The translations under genes and the position numbers were made by a program. Below are positions 29,260 through 42,600 of a DNA stretch of 64,000 bases, one piece after another. The stretch is from contig RSEF01000026.1 of assembly GCA_003993805.1 (NCBI GenBank), positions 1,202,658 to 1,266,657 of the forward strand, read 5' to 3'. The notes beneath the pieces were generated by a model. It was given only the letters and a program-made list of their open reading frames with translations. It was not told the DNA's origin and ran no database searches. The DNA comes from Himantopus leucocephalus (taxonomy: Eukaryota > Chordata > Aves > Charadriiformes > Recurvirostridae). Within the stretch, counting starts at the first letter, position 1. Each line of letters starts with the position of its first letter.

Positions 29260-29918
29260 TGGGGCCACGTGAACCTCATGAGGTTGAGCAAGGCCAAGTG
29301 CAGGGTCCTGCACTGGGGTCAGGGAAACCCCCAGTATCAGCACAGGCTGGGGGTGAAGGGATGGAGAGCAGCCCTGCTGAGAAGAACTTGGGGATACGGG
29401 TGGGTGCAAAGCTGAACATGAGACGGCAATGTGTGCCGGCATCCCAGAAAGCCACTTGCATCCTGGGCTGCGTCCCCAGCAGCGTGGCCAGCAGGGTGAG
29501 GGAGGGGATTCTGCCCCTCTGCTGCGAGGGCTGGAGCCCCTCTGCTGGGAGGACAGGCTGGGAGAGTTGGGGGTGTTCAACCTGGAGAAGAGAAGGCTCC
29601 GGGGAGACCTTAGAGCCCCTTCCAGTCCCTGAAGGGGCTCCAGAAAAGCTGGGGAGGGACACTTGATCACGGAGTGGAGTGATAGGATGAGGGGGAACGG
29701 TTTTACACTGAAAGAGGGGAGACTGAGTGTGGTGAGCCCCTGGCCCAGGTTGCCCAGAGACATGGTAGATGCACCATCCCTGGAGCATTCAAGGTCAGGT
29801 TGGACGGGGTTTTGAGCAACCTGATCTAGTTGAAGATGTCCCTGCTCATTGCAGGGGAGTTGGAACTAGATGACCTTTAAAGGTCCCTTCCAACCCAAAC
29901 CACTCTGTGATTCTTTGA
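29260..29918 (+). mobile_element. CR1 LINE, 3' truncated-type copy of about 660 bases
   Basis: The copy starts with aacctcatgaggttgagcaa and aaggccaagtgcagggtcct (end of the CR1 reverse-transcriptase ORF). It continues through ggagaagagaaggctccggg and ggttggacggggttttgagc, and ends with ccaacccaaaccactctgtg and attcttt. It is 5' truncated like most CR1 insertions. It lies on the strand opposite to PKP1, in its 3' flank or UTR. Confidence 0.93.
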
Positions 29919-30586
29919 ATAAAAAAATAAAAAATCATAACGATGCCCTGGAAATTCTGCCCATGAATTCTCTAACCTGGTTTCTCACTGGGATTATTCA
30001 GATGTCAGCACGTAGTTCCAAATCTTGACATGAGGCTTATAGGTAGATTATTAAGTGCTCAAAAAAATCCCTAAGGGTGATGGTTAATGCCATAGCATGT
30101 ACTGGAATTAATTGCATGTTAGTGACACTATCTGGATAACGTTATTCAAAATTCAGGAATGAAAGTACTGTCAGAGAGATTCCTGTCAAAAGCCCCACCT
30201 GAGAGGGTTTGGCAAAATGCAATTAATAAGTTATTGCTTGGCAAAGTAAGTAAGAAAGACACATGGGGCATAGTCAAGTCCAGCAGCTTTGTCTGTCCTA
30301 TGACATCTGCGCTGAGCATGCCTAAAACGCACAGCTGCGTAGTTTGGGCAACATCTGCGCTACGCCCAGGAACAGCACAACTTCTGACTTCTCATTGAAA
30401 CAAATACTTTGCAGTTTGGGCTGATAGGATTTGTGATGAAAATCTCACAAACCCATGTTAGGGGAGATTAAAAGTAGCAAAAATCTCATGGGGTTCACAT
30501 ACCTCTCCTTTGTCCCCCAAACCACCCCTTCCCCACGCATGAGTGCCCCGTTCTCACCTGCAGCCTGAACGTGCACAGAGAGGCTC

Positions 30587-30658
30587 CTAAAATCTGGAGG
30601 AGAGGGTCCTGAAGGTTGTTCCAGCTAAAGATCCCATCATGTTCTTATCAAATCCTTG
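30587..30658 (-). CDS. PKP1: PKP1 last coding exon, C-terminal tail
   Basis: The exon follows catctttcag and starts in phase 0. It reads QGFDKNMMGSLAGTTFRTLS, then SRF and a TAG at 30589-30587. Mammalian PKP1 ends QGFDRNMLGTLAG...NFTSRF, so the frame, length and terminal SRF agree, with several substitutions in the last dozen residues. The preceding exon ends at ...VLKQ in phase 0, consistent with direct joining. Confidence 0.92.
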   Translation of the reverse strand, partial: QGFDKNMMGSLAGTTFRTLSSRF

Positions 30659-33600
30659 CTGAAAGATGTATATGAAGAGCAGTGAGTGCATAACGGTTTC
30701 AAAACGGACAGCTATCTATTGCTGTGAGAGCGAGCCTCCTGCCCCACTTCGGCAGCTGTCCTCCACTTAAAAACTGTGCTTCGTTTTCAAACAACCTCCT
30801 CTGTCCTCTCTCTGTGTGCCTTTGGCATGTGAACTGTCACCCTTATTGATGGACTTCACCTGCCTTGCATTGCTTTCCATCCTCCAAGAGCTGGACTTCT
30901 CCAGATTTACTGGAGGAAACCTTTACTTAATCCTTCACTGAATATTATTCCTCACCCTGGAAAAAACAGCAAAGACATATGCATGATGCATACATATATC
31001 CTTGCAGACTCCCATCCTTCTCATGTGATGTATACGTATGCAATGAACATCTGTGCGAACACAGGAGTGACTCAGTCACATCAAAATGAGTTGGCAGAGG
31101 CTCCTGAGCAGAGCCTGGCACAAAGCTGCACAAGCTCCTATGGAGAAAGTCCCTAACCGTTAATATGAGAACGATCTTTAGGTGCTCTCTGCCTTCCTGC
31201 CCCCAGGGTACTCCCCTTTGTGGATGTTACTCCTTCTCTTTAATTTGGCCCTTTGCTCTCTGCAGGTGCTGCTGCTGTTGAGTTGGAAAAACCCAGCTTG
31301 TTCAAAGCAAGGCACCGGGAGCTGGAAGCTGGCTCGGCGCCCCGTCTGGCCCTACGCTCTCACAGTTTCTGTTGCAGAGAGCAAAACAAACCCTAAATAC
31401 TCCTCTTCTTGGTTTAAAAGATTACCCTGACTGTAGGGGCGATGTAACCACAGGGTAGGGTTATGGACAAAGAAGAAAATCAGGGGAAAGAGAGGAGGAA
31501 CCTCGCCAGGGATCTGTTGGGACACGCTCATCCTCCATGATGGACTGCAGTGAAGGCAATCTCCCAAGCTAGCATGAAATGTCCCGGTCTGTTCCCAGCA
31601 CAGGACAGTGCTGTGCACACAGGGCAGCATTGACTCCGGGAGCATCAATGGAAGAGCCCACCTAAGCCAGCATCACCCCCAGGGTGCAAGCTGCCCAACA
31701 CAGACACGCTGCAATCCACATGGACCCTAAAGTCAGTCCCGGCAGCTGCAGTTGTGACTCGCAGCCTCCTGCTCGGATTTTCGGAGGCTGCCCATGTGCT
31801 GAGAGCATCGTGGTCCTCCCAGCACCCCGGGCTCCTCCCAGCCCATATTCGCTGCTGAATCATGGCCTTTGCAAACTTCAGCGAGCCAGTCAAGACCAGG
31901 GTTGTTCTTGCCAGCTAAAAATCAGAAGTATTTTCCTTACCTGCTTGAGGACACTCTGGAGCTCCCGGTTTGACCAAAGATCTGTCAGGAGGAGGCGAGC
32001 AGCTTCGGCTGCTTTTGGACAGGAGCTGGGAAGATGAAAGCAACCCCGGTGAATGATGGCACGCCACAGAGCAGCAACCCACATGCATTACCGACAGCCT
32101 TTAAATAAGCCCATCTCCAGCTGGGAGGCTGGCTAGACTTGACGGAGGACTGTCAGTAAAACCTTTCTTGCTCTCTCAGCAATGTTTCATGACAACAACC
32201 TCTGGGACTGGAACAGGACAAATGAAAATGAGGGGAGGATTTGAGTGGAAAATGGCCATTGACCAGAGCCAAAGGAGTGTTTCTGGAGTGTGAAGTCTGG
32301 GAAAGAGAAGGGAAATGGTGCCAACCCTTCCCTGGAGTCTGCAGGAACAGTGTGGGCGAATCACTCGGGGGGGCAGCAGAGGAACGGGCTCTGTGCTGCC
32401 TGGTGAGGACAGAGGAGATGGGAGCATTCGTAATAACGACATCTGCAACCATAAGTCCTTACTCAGCACAAGTTAATAGATACTTGCTCATGTAACAGCT
32501 CCGAAACCGTGAGTCATAAGCAGTACCTTTTATAATTTTGGAACATTTCATACAACAACCTAGATATAAACCTCCTTGCTGGTTCTTATCGCTGCTCCTG
32601 ATCTGCTGGACCTTGTCCTGCCTGTGGGAGACTCCTGATCTGGGTTCAGTGCGACAGCCCCAGCCTGTCTCAGCCAGGGCGATGGAGAGGTATGGGACCA
32701 GGCTCAGGACCCTCCCTGTATGACACAGCTTCAGAAAACATTGCGTCCTCAAAATAGTCCTTATCAGAGAAATGGGGCTGAGCGTGGACATCAAGAACAA
32801 CCTGGGACCTGCAAGCACCATACTCTGAGTGTGAAAGGACAGGAATGTAACCACATTGAGTAAATTTGGGGGCATTTCTCCAACATACACAGCAGTTGTT
32901 ACCAAAATTTAGCAAATTTAGCCTGGTCATAAACTCCAAAGGGATTGTGCAGATCGCTCGTGTTGGTATTGCATGGAGGGCTGGAGGAGCTGCAAACAAT
33001 CAGAAATTCTTGAGCAATGTTTTGGGTCAGGAGAACTAGGTTTTATTGCAAAATCGCTTCTCTGTGTATAAACTTTCTACGTTCTGTCATCAGAATGACT
33101 GTGTTTAAAAAAAAAAGTTGTGGCTGAAAATTTTTTTGTGGCTGAAAAGCCATTAAAAAACAATCAACCCAGAGCTATCTATGATTAAATGGTCAGTGCC
33201 TGTCCTGGACATTTTTTTTTAAGGATATGTTGTTTTGTGTTGTTTCTCTTTTTTCTGAGCTAGAGGAATTTTCTTTTTTCTTTTTTTTTTATAATTTGCT
33301 TTTAATGATGCCAAATACGCACTTTTTGCCATTGTGACTTCAGAGCACACCTCAAAGGAATTTTTCTTTTCAAACCAAAACTACCAGCATCCAGTGTCTG
33401 ACCCATTTCCAAATTCAGACAAAAGAATTTGTCCACTCTTAATTTGAAGTGTTGATACTGGTTCTGTTTCATGCAACATCTACTGCTACTAGGTAAAAGA
33501 AGCCTAAGCATGAACTGATGGTACCTAAATTTCGGTACCTAAAGTAGCATATCCTAAATAAAAGTGCTGGGAATAGCATGTGCAGCAGTGTAGAACATGG

Positions 33601-36600
33601 AGCAGAATATCAAGGACAGCTGATTTTGTGAAAAACTTTCTTTAAAACAAGTTACCTGAAAAGCAAAGTTGATTTTAAGGATAGTCTGTTCTTCACAAAT
33701 AGAATTATTTGTAAGTATTTGTGGAAAGACAACAGGGAAGATGTCCACTGGTGACAGTGGCAGCAGTCATCCAAAAAACTATTGACTCAACAGAACACAA
33801 CCAAGAACCTAATCAGCCAGAGATGGTGAGGCCAGGGGGAAGAGTGAGGGCAGCACAAAAGATGAGGGTTTTGTACATGTGTATCAAATAATGGAGGGAA
33901 ATAATGTTTCCTGAAAGGAGAAAAATATCAAGAACCTGATGTATGTCACAGGAGATGCCAAGGAATTCTCGGAAGGACTTCTTCAGGATGTCATGAATTT
34001 ATAAAATTGATATCAAAGTGCAATCTTTGGAAGAAACGGGAAACTGGAAATGTGTGAATGAGTAGAACTCTTCCACAGAAATGAATCAAAGAGAGACCTG
34101 AGTGTCTTCAAAGATTAATTTTGGTAAAATGTTATGGTTGTATTAAACTGCAAAATCATGGTAGAAAAGTGAATGAACAAAGGGAAACTGAAACAAATCA
34201 GTGATAAAGGGACAAACTGCATATCTGATGTTCTGAAGTTACAGAAAGAGATTTTGGAGAAAAGCTTTTAGTGCAGACAGTAGAATTATTGAGAAAAATG
34301 ATAATTTTATGCGTGAAATAATGTTGCTTGAAAATGAGCAGTGTAATATTTTTCAGACAGCTGGAGAAGAATGATGTAAAGGACATCAGACATCACAATA
34401 AATCAGTAACAGTAGCTTGATTTTCAGAAACACTAACAAAAAAATAAGGTAATAGTCAACATTTTGGCAACTTGGATTAAAAATAAAAAAGAGTGAATGA
34501 ACACCATCATCACTATGAAGCCCGTGTCATAGTTAAGCATATATGCAGGAAATGGAGACAATTATTTAATTGGGATGTTCCAGGAAGGAGAAGAAACCAC
34601 AGCTATCAGATGAACTGCTGAACCTTTGATGCCTTTCATTCAGAAAAGAGCTAGAAGAAACATCCAGGAAAAGAAACCACAGCTTTGAGGAGCACTGGCT
34701 GACATTTGAGAATAACATGGGAAAGGAAAATATCCATAACTTACTTGTCTGTAACCTGGAAGCTCTTTCTAAAATATGAATACAACATTGTTTGAACATA
34801 TTAAACTAATGATTTACAGCTTCAAATGCAATGAGAGGCCAGTTCAAAAATATAGGTAAAGAAACATTTGTTGGGTGGCAGAAGAAATATGTGCCAGGGA
34901 GGTTCTACACAGACGAATCAACCAAACAATGCCAATGCTGGAGGTGAGGCAAAGTGTTCTCTATGGCAATTTGGTCACCATTGAGACCTCCTCTGCTTTC
35001 TATTTCTGCTGGCTCTGGTGCTGGGAAGGAGGAGGCACCCACCACANNNNNNNNNNNNNNNNNNNNNNNNNNNNNNNNNNNNNNNNNNNNNNNNNNNNNN
35101 NNNNNNNNNNNNNNNNNNNNNNNNNNNNNNNNNNNNNNNNNNNNNNGGCTTGGAGCAACCTGGGCTGGTGGGAGGTGTCCCTGCCCATATCAGGGGAGTT
35201 GGAACTTGACGATCTTCAAGGTCCCTTCCAACCTCAACCATTCTATGATGATTCTGTGAATGAAGGCCACATAGCTCAAATGCTATACTGTGGATCTCAG
35301 TGAGCCTTGTTAGGTCCCACTGCCACAGACAAGTTGATAAACAGGAAAAGAGAGTGCAGAAGGTGGTTATATCAAACTGACTACCATAAAATGCCAAATC
35401 TTGAAAGTCTTCCTCTTTCCGTAGTCAAATTGCAACAACTTTATCCAATTCACAGATCTAGATTAGGGGACACTTTTCATCAAGAACAGGCTTTTAAGCC
35501 TCCTTTACCTGGATGTCAGAGTGCCCACTGTAAAGAGCAAGGGAGAATTTCCACTAGAAACCTATAACCAACACCAAAACATGTGGTTACATTTCCACAG
35601 AGCTGTGTTCAGTGTCTGCTGCTGAAACTGGTCTTCCTGCAAAAGCCCTCCCCAAAAGAGGATTTGCTCAATCCTGAGTTAATCTGAAATAATTTTGGTA
35701 CTTTGCTGGGCATTGAGGACTTCGGGGTGTCTGGCTTGTATCACAGGTGTTGAACTCCGGAAAATTTGGCTATAATTACTATTTTGTCCAAGGTAAGTGC
35801 CATTTACACATAGCAATCAGAGTCCCAGTTAGAGGACTGGCAGAAAGATGCCATCGCCAGGCTTCTTGCTGAATGTGATGCCAATATGGGGCTTCTATAC
35901 TTGAGTCCTGCTGGATGAAGACATGTGGTGGTGGGCAGAGCAAGACATGGAGGTTAAGATGCTGGAAGGATCGCAAGGTGGGAGAGGAAAGGAGGAAAGC
36001 ATATTGGGGGCTCAGAAGACAAAATATTTTTCCATGTCTCTGTGTTTGGGAAAGGGAAATTGTAAAACCCACCTCTACTTCAAGCACAGAGGACTTGCAA
36101 TCCTACAACAGATCGCACTGGGATTTGGAAGGACAAGAGCAGCCACAAAGAGTCCCATCCCCTCTTGTGTTTGTTTGAAAGGGATTTTGAGATATTCCAA
36201 AAGTTGCAATTATTAACTATGGGACTGAACTCTAGCAAACATCTTGGGGTGAGCATCTGGTACCTTATCATCAGGTCGGTTAGAAGCCACACAGTTCTGG
36301 GCATAAGTCATGACTGAGTCGATCAAGCCAGGGTAATTCCTCATGGTCTGGCGCCCCATGTCTGCAGAACTCAAGTTTCTGAAGAAAGCCATCACAGAGC
36401 ATGTCAGGAGAGAAAGAGAAGAGAGGATTAGTTGCACTCATTTACTAGTCTCTGTGGGGCTTTGTTCTGGCTACGGCTGTAATTGAATTTAAGGATTTTT
36501 TTTTAGATTCAGCGAGCCTCTCATTTTGGAGGCCTTCTGTAGGACTCCACTGGTGCATAGCTCTCTTGTTGCTCTTTAGGATTGATTTCATCTAGGAAAA

Positions 36601-39600
36601 TATCCTGTTAAAGAGCTCTGCAAAGAAGACATCCTCCTGGTGAGAGTAACTATCAGCAATATTTTGCCTTAGAGGCTATGCATGTGACATTACACAGACT
36701 CGTCACCTCCTTGGAGGTGTTTCCAAAGAGAAGACTGAACAAAGACCATCTAGGATTATTGTGAAAATCAGGAAGGTGCATATGGTTGCAAGCATGGAGC
36801 TATGCGGGTCAACAGCAATATTTGCGTGGGAGATGGGGGCAGAGATGCTGAAGAGCAGCAATCGCTCTGACCAGAAGGACTGACCAGTTTGTAGTGTTGT
36901 AATGTATTCCTGAGCACTGGCTACTGCCAGCACAGAGGAGTTTTTCCAGTAACAGGAAATGGTTTTTTGTTGTTTTGTTGGGTTTTTTTCTTCCCTGTTT
37001 TATTGCCTTGTAGCTTGCAAATGAAAAACAAAGAGAGGTTGGCAGTCGTTGTGAGATATTCACTCCAGGCATTCCAGAACTGGATTTGATGTTCACTGTG
37101 ATTTGCAGCCTCCTCATTAACATGAATTCATCTGCAATCCAGAAATGCTTGAGCAGCAATGGCTCAAGCCCAGGGCAAACCCAAGGCTGTTCTCATCTCT
37201 ACGTTATGATGTGGCAGGGCAGTGAGTCAGAGCAATCCCAGCTCACCCCTCGGAGCAGGGGCTCCGGACCCAACCGCCCTGCTTTCCTTTCTCACCTTGC
37301 TCCCCAGCCCTGCTCCCCCCAGCCTTTTGAGCTCCCTTGCTGACCTGCCTCTGGCGGTCTTCGCTGGGGGTATTGGATATTACTGCCACAGACTGGGATA
37401 AGTCTCAGGAGACAGAGCCTGCCTTTAGTTAAACTCCACAGAGAGCTCCTTTTGCAAGCTATCATCGTACTCTTTCCCTCATTTTAATGGGATATTTTGT
37501 GACATCGGTGAGTTGAGATGGTCAGATGAGGGTGGTGAGCCCCTGTGGCAGGTTTCCCCGAGAAGCTGTGGCTGCCCCATCCCTGGAGGTGTTCAAGGCC
37601 AGGTTGGACGGGGCTTGGAGCACCCTGGGCTGGTGGGAGGTGTCCCTGCCCAGGGCAGGGGGTGGGACGGGATGGTCTTTAAGGTCTCTTCCAACCCAAA
37701 CCATTCTGTGATTCTATGGTCTTAAAAGTGGAGCACCTAATATACAACATACACGACATACAACTGCATGGGGAAGGTGCCTTCCAAGACAGGGAAGGGA
37801 GCAGTGCTCGCTATCTTTCAGACATGGTTCCCAGCCACAAAAGACGATAGTATCACGTCTCAAAAGGCCCCTGCTGTATTCACCCATTTCGTTTCATAAG
37901 CAGATACAGCTCCTACTAGCTGCATGTCTGGTAAGGGTGCGGTCGGCGCTGCGCTCCCTCAGGGAGAGCTTCAGTTGATGAAAGTACCTAATTATACAGG
38001 GTATTTTTTTTTCCCCACTTGTTCCCAGTGAGACAAGGAGCTCGCATCCAAGTGGAGGAGGGTGGTAGGAGAAACAGCAAGTCAGGGCGAAGATCCTGTA
38101 CAAAAGGGCTCTGGCTTTCCCGTGAAAAAAATAAACTACACTGGGCTCAATCTGCACGTCCTGTTTTGTAGCTGACCCACCTGATGAAATGAACCAGGAA
38201 AAGTCCAGGGCGAAGGGACTGCTCTGTGCTAAACCAGTTATTAAATCAGTGGGAAAATGCTTGTTTTCCCCACATAGAGAATTCTCTTTTTGTCACCTAA
38301 AACCCAAACCAGTTTGTTTTCTAGCAACCAAAATTTTCCCTGGAAGCCTCAGAAACCTAATAGAAGAAAGTGTCAAGTTTCCTGGTCTGACCTAAACACT
38401 GTCAGGTTTCAGTATTGCAGCTTTTCCGCGACAAAGCAACTTATATTTTCTGAGCAGAGACTCAGCAAGAACAAACTTGTTTCCTTAAAAAAATAAAAAA
38501 AGCTACTAGGAAAAATATTTTACATGTAATTTTTTTCTGCACCTTCTCTTAGTCAGGAAAACTTCCTCAAGGAGAATTTTTTATTAATACAACTGCAGTG
38601 AGTATGTCTTTAGCTTATTGTAAGAGAATTTAGACAGCTTCAGCTTTTGTCAACAGACACAAGCTACAGTAAGTCCCTGCTTGATGACTCACCTCAAACA
38701 CCCTGTAGCATTGAAGAATACTTCTGGGTCAATAATTTCTCTTGTCCTACTGCAGCTGCCATCAGACCAGCCGGAGAAAGGGATGATAACACAGTCTGTC
38801 AAGACGGGGAGGGCCTCCTGTATCAACTCTTCTTTTAACTCATCAGTGGAGGAGAGGTTCCAGAGCAGTCCTAGGAAGAAGATGGGAGAGAAGCTCAAGC
38901 AGAGGGTCACCATGCATTAGAAACTTTCTTTAGGTCAGAGTGAATTCCAGCAACAAAGTCCTTCTTCACTCCATCCCTCTTTGAACTAAGGGTGCAGAGG
39001 CTGCCCTAAACCCCAGCCTCTGTCCATCCCTATGGGAGACGGGCAGGATGGGCACCAGGACCATGGTAACATGTGGAGGTGGGCGTCTAAGCATCCTCTC
39101 TCCTCCCAAAATTGGTGTTTATTGCCATTAGGTTTCAGGGGGAAAGCATCTCTCCAGAGATCTCATAAAGGCTTGCACACAAGACCTCAGTCACTGCTGA
39201 GGTCACCTGCACCACCGAACTCACGTCAATCCTTCAAGACAAGGTGAGACACCAATGAGATAACCTGGCCAACCGTATTGGGCTTGCCAGCACCCTTGGC
39301 CTTCCCTAGGAACAGCACGGGGGCCAGGGGTGCAGGAAGGCATGGGACTGGCAGGGTGACCTGGTGGGGGGAAACCTGGGGCAGGTGCTTCCCCAACAGG
39401 CACTTATGATGTGAGGAACCCTTATGGGACATTGAAGGGCTAGGATCTCCTCTGTTTTCTGTTTTAGGTTGCCATTTGGTGCGACAGCAGCATAAAATAT
39501 CCTCTTTGTAGTATGGCAGCACCATGGCTACTGGGCCTTTGCTTGCTGGAGCAACATGGACCACAGGCAGGGAGGAGCATGGTCCTTGTTGTGGGCTGAG

Positions 39601-42600
39601 CAGTCTGCTGTGTACCTGTCAGTTGTTTCTGAATTTCAGTGTTCCCTGTCCTCCGCAGGAGGCTCACGCACTCCCTTATCCCATTCTGCCGCCGGGTTTC
39701 TATCTTGTTGGTTGGATTCTTGAAGACCAAATTTCGGAGGGCTCCAGCTGCTGCCCGCTGTACGTTCTGGTTTGTGCTGCGGAGCAGCTCGACGAGCTTG
39801 GCGATTCCCCCCAGCCGATAAACCTGTAACCAGGAAAGACACGCTGCCATCAGTATGGTGTGCAGTGCATCACTGGGACAGGGAGAACTAGAACTGCCAT
39901 GGCAATGCAAGGAGTCAACATGGCACACACTCAGGGGAGCTGGAAAAGCAGATGTGGCAGTAAAGGATGGCTAGAGCTTGCAGATGGGATGTCTGCTTCA
40001 GGCCATAGGTCACGAGCACAAAGGTGCTGGCCCTGAGGTTGGAGCTTAAACTCTAGAAGAGGATGGCTATGAGTAATGGCCGTGGACCGAATCCTGCGCT
40101 GATGTAAATGTGCTTGCTGCCACAAACTTTCACCTACCTCCATCAGTCTGCATCAGGTGAAAATGTTGCTCTGCCTATCTGTAGAGACCATTTATAGCAA
40201 TATAATGACATGATGTGGTAATTTATCTGCATCCTGAAATCACAGGCTGAGCTTAGAGGGATGGTCATGGTGCAGTGTAAACACCCCCAAGGTCAGCCAG
40301 AAGCAATACTGGGCCATACTCAACAGGGGCAGCATCGGAGAGGGGTGTGAACCCGACCTGCAGGACACCACACACATGCTGGCAAGGTTTGAAGGCAAAT
40401 TCCTCCAGCTGAGTTCTCCAAAATGATGGGGGATGTCCTCTGTACCAGGTCTCCTGAGGACACGGTCCCACATGGAGCCCCTCCTGGCACAAACCAACCC
40501 ATGGGCTAGAGATTTGCTGACAATAGGAAATGAATGAGCACCTTTTAGAAAGGAAAGAAAACAAGCGTGCGCTCGGATGACTCACATACCTGCTCTGACA
40601 TATCTTTCTGGGAAGTGATGGGACAGCCCAGTGCTAAGAGACTGTTTTCAACGGTAACGAAGGGTGTGGCCACCCCACAATTAGCGACTGTAACGTGGGC
40701 TGGGGTACCTGCGCTCGGTTCAGCTGCAGCAAGGGCACAGAGGTACATCCCCCCCTGTGCCAGCATGTCCAGCTCCATTATTGTGCCAGGAACTGGAAAG
40801 CCACCTCTATAGGGGTGGCACCTTGATAAACCCATGCTTGCAGGACTGCAAGCGCGCCAGGGTAGGGATAAACTTTTCTGACAGTCTTGCTGCAGCAGAT
40901 CCATCCTTGAGACTGCCTCCTTTGCTGCACGTTGGCATAAATTTAGCAATAGTAGAGTAAGAGCATAAGAAAAATAAGCTGCTCTATAAGAAAGCTTCTG
41001 TTTGGTCAACTATCTTTGTACGTGATTACTAATTAACCCATTGGTTTAGATGGCTGAAATGGCTGAAAATGGCTGAAACGTCACTGAGCAATGCACAATG
41101 AAGGTCCCAGTGAGATTTAGGTCAATTTTGTGTGTCTTTGACACCGCAGCTCTGAGACAGCAAACGATTCATGTGGAACAGGGTGCAATTGCACCCAGAA
41201 GAGGACACTGCATCTAGATGGCTGCTCCCATATCACCAAAACCCATCGACCTGTGTCACAGCAGCTTATGGTGATAATGCGGACACAGTCTCCTCTGCTG
41301 CCTGGTAACGATTCCCCTGTGTTAAAATCCTGACTGACTGCTATTAAGAGAAAATGGCAGCTAATATTTGAAAAATCTACTTAATTAATTCCTGAGTGTG
41401 GCTAATGAGGTATAACGCTCCATCGTGAAAATCAAGGGGACCTATTGATCCTTGGTACTGAGGAAAACCAGTTTCATCCATGTCATGTGCCATCACATCC
41501 AGTGTGACAGCAGAGCTCTGAAGGAGTTTGCTTACCTCTTGCTTGGCAGACTCATCCTGGAAGCAGGTGTGCTGGAGGTAGTAAGCACCCATGGCCTGGT
41601 ATTTGTCATCAGAGGAGCACAGAAGTTGTATGGCTTTCTGGATGGTCATTGTACCACCATCTATCTCATCACCACATATTCTGTGTTGAAGAGAAATACA
41701 GTATTGGTTTAGTGCTCAGACAAAAGGGCCACATCAATACTGGGAATTATTAGGAAGGAATCAATTACAAAATGTAAAATATTATCACATTGCTGCATAA
41801 ACCACATGGTGCACCCCTAGTGCATTTTCTTTTAAAAGATTATAAAAGTGGAAAATACACAGTGGAGGACACTAAAGCTAATAAATTATGGATCCAGTCT
41901 ATCCAGAAACAAAGGAGACAGAAAATAAAAGCTCGGTTGAGGTCCCAGATGTCTAATCATGTCTAAAGTGGAAGGTTTAATGAACAGAGAACCAGTATTC
42001 ACTGTTCCTCAAATAAAAGAATTAGTGGACAAGAGTGAAATTATCTGTCAGGTTATTAGGACAATCTAAAGTAGGCAGATGCTTTTCCCACAGCATGTGA
42101 GCCTTTGATGTGAGATGCGGTGGAAGTAAAAATGTGAGAGCAGTTGATGGTCTCGGGAGGCCAGAGCAGATCCCTTAGGAAAAGGCGACAGGCATGTCTG
42201 GAGTGATGGGATGGACAAATACAGAGTTTATGAAATCCTAATAATAGCACTGAGACATCTTGTTCCCCGGGTATGTTTACATTGGTAGTCTCCAAGCTCT
42301 TCATAAATGTTGGCCACTGTCATCATCCCCTGTTATAGGTAAAGAATGTGCCTGCAGACTCCAGAGGAAGGATATGAATACCTCTGGCTTGGAGTGGGGC
42401 TGAAAACTTGGGAAAAACATAAACACCTGAAGATTTGTCCACTTGTTTAGAAATATGAAGGTCCCACTGTCTTTGGCTTGTACTTACTCAGTATCATCTG
42501 TGATGTTTTAACCATGTAAAATTAGAAAAGGGTACAAACTTTCAGACTGACAAAGGACCTATGAACTGCAAAGCTTCTCTGTGTTTCCGGTTACATCAGT

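Larger units (their letters stand above)
25380..30586 (-). other. PKP1: Possible long PKP1 3' UTR or convergent intergenic DNA
   Basis: No coding exon is seen. If the poly(A) site at 25,374 serves PKP1, this whole stretch is its 3' UTR (mammalian PKP1 also has a UTR of a few kilobases). It contains one decayed and one well-preserved CR1, and an alternating purine-pyrimidine tract near 28,520-28,595. Confidence 0.4.
32026..36263 (-). other. PKP1: PKP1 interval with missing exons
   Basis: In a complete gene several exons should fall here. The readable sequence is AT-rich (33-35 kb especially), with T/A tracts (33,269-33,290; 33,105-33,117), a short tandem tgtggctgaaaa pair (33,119 and 33,137), the 100-N gap at 35,047-35,146 and a CR1 fragment right after it. 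Reading the - strand by eye I found none of the expected motifs (VENCMCVLHNLSYR, SGASLLSNMSRHP, CYTVRNLM). Confidence 0.75.

Noticed and set aside
29236..29788. Open frames of 135-175 codons on both strands
   Set aside because: All lie inside the CR1 copy at 29,260-29,918 and reflect its GC-rich 3' end.
36379..38692. Bird equivalent of the alternative PKP1b exon
   Set aside because: No in-phase 63-base exon with suitable splice sites and similar residues could be seen.
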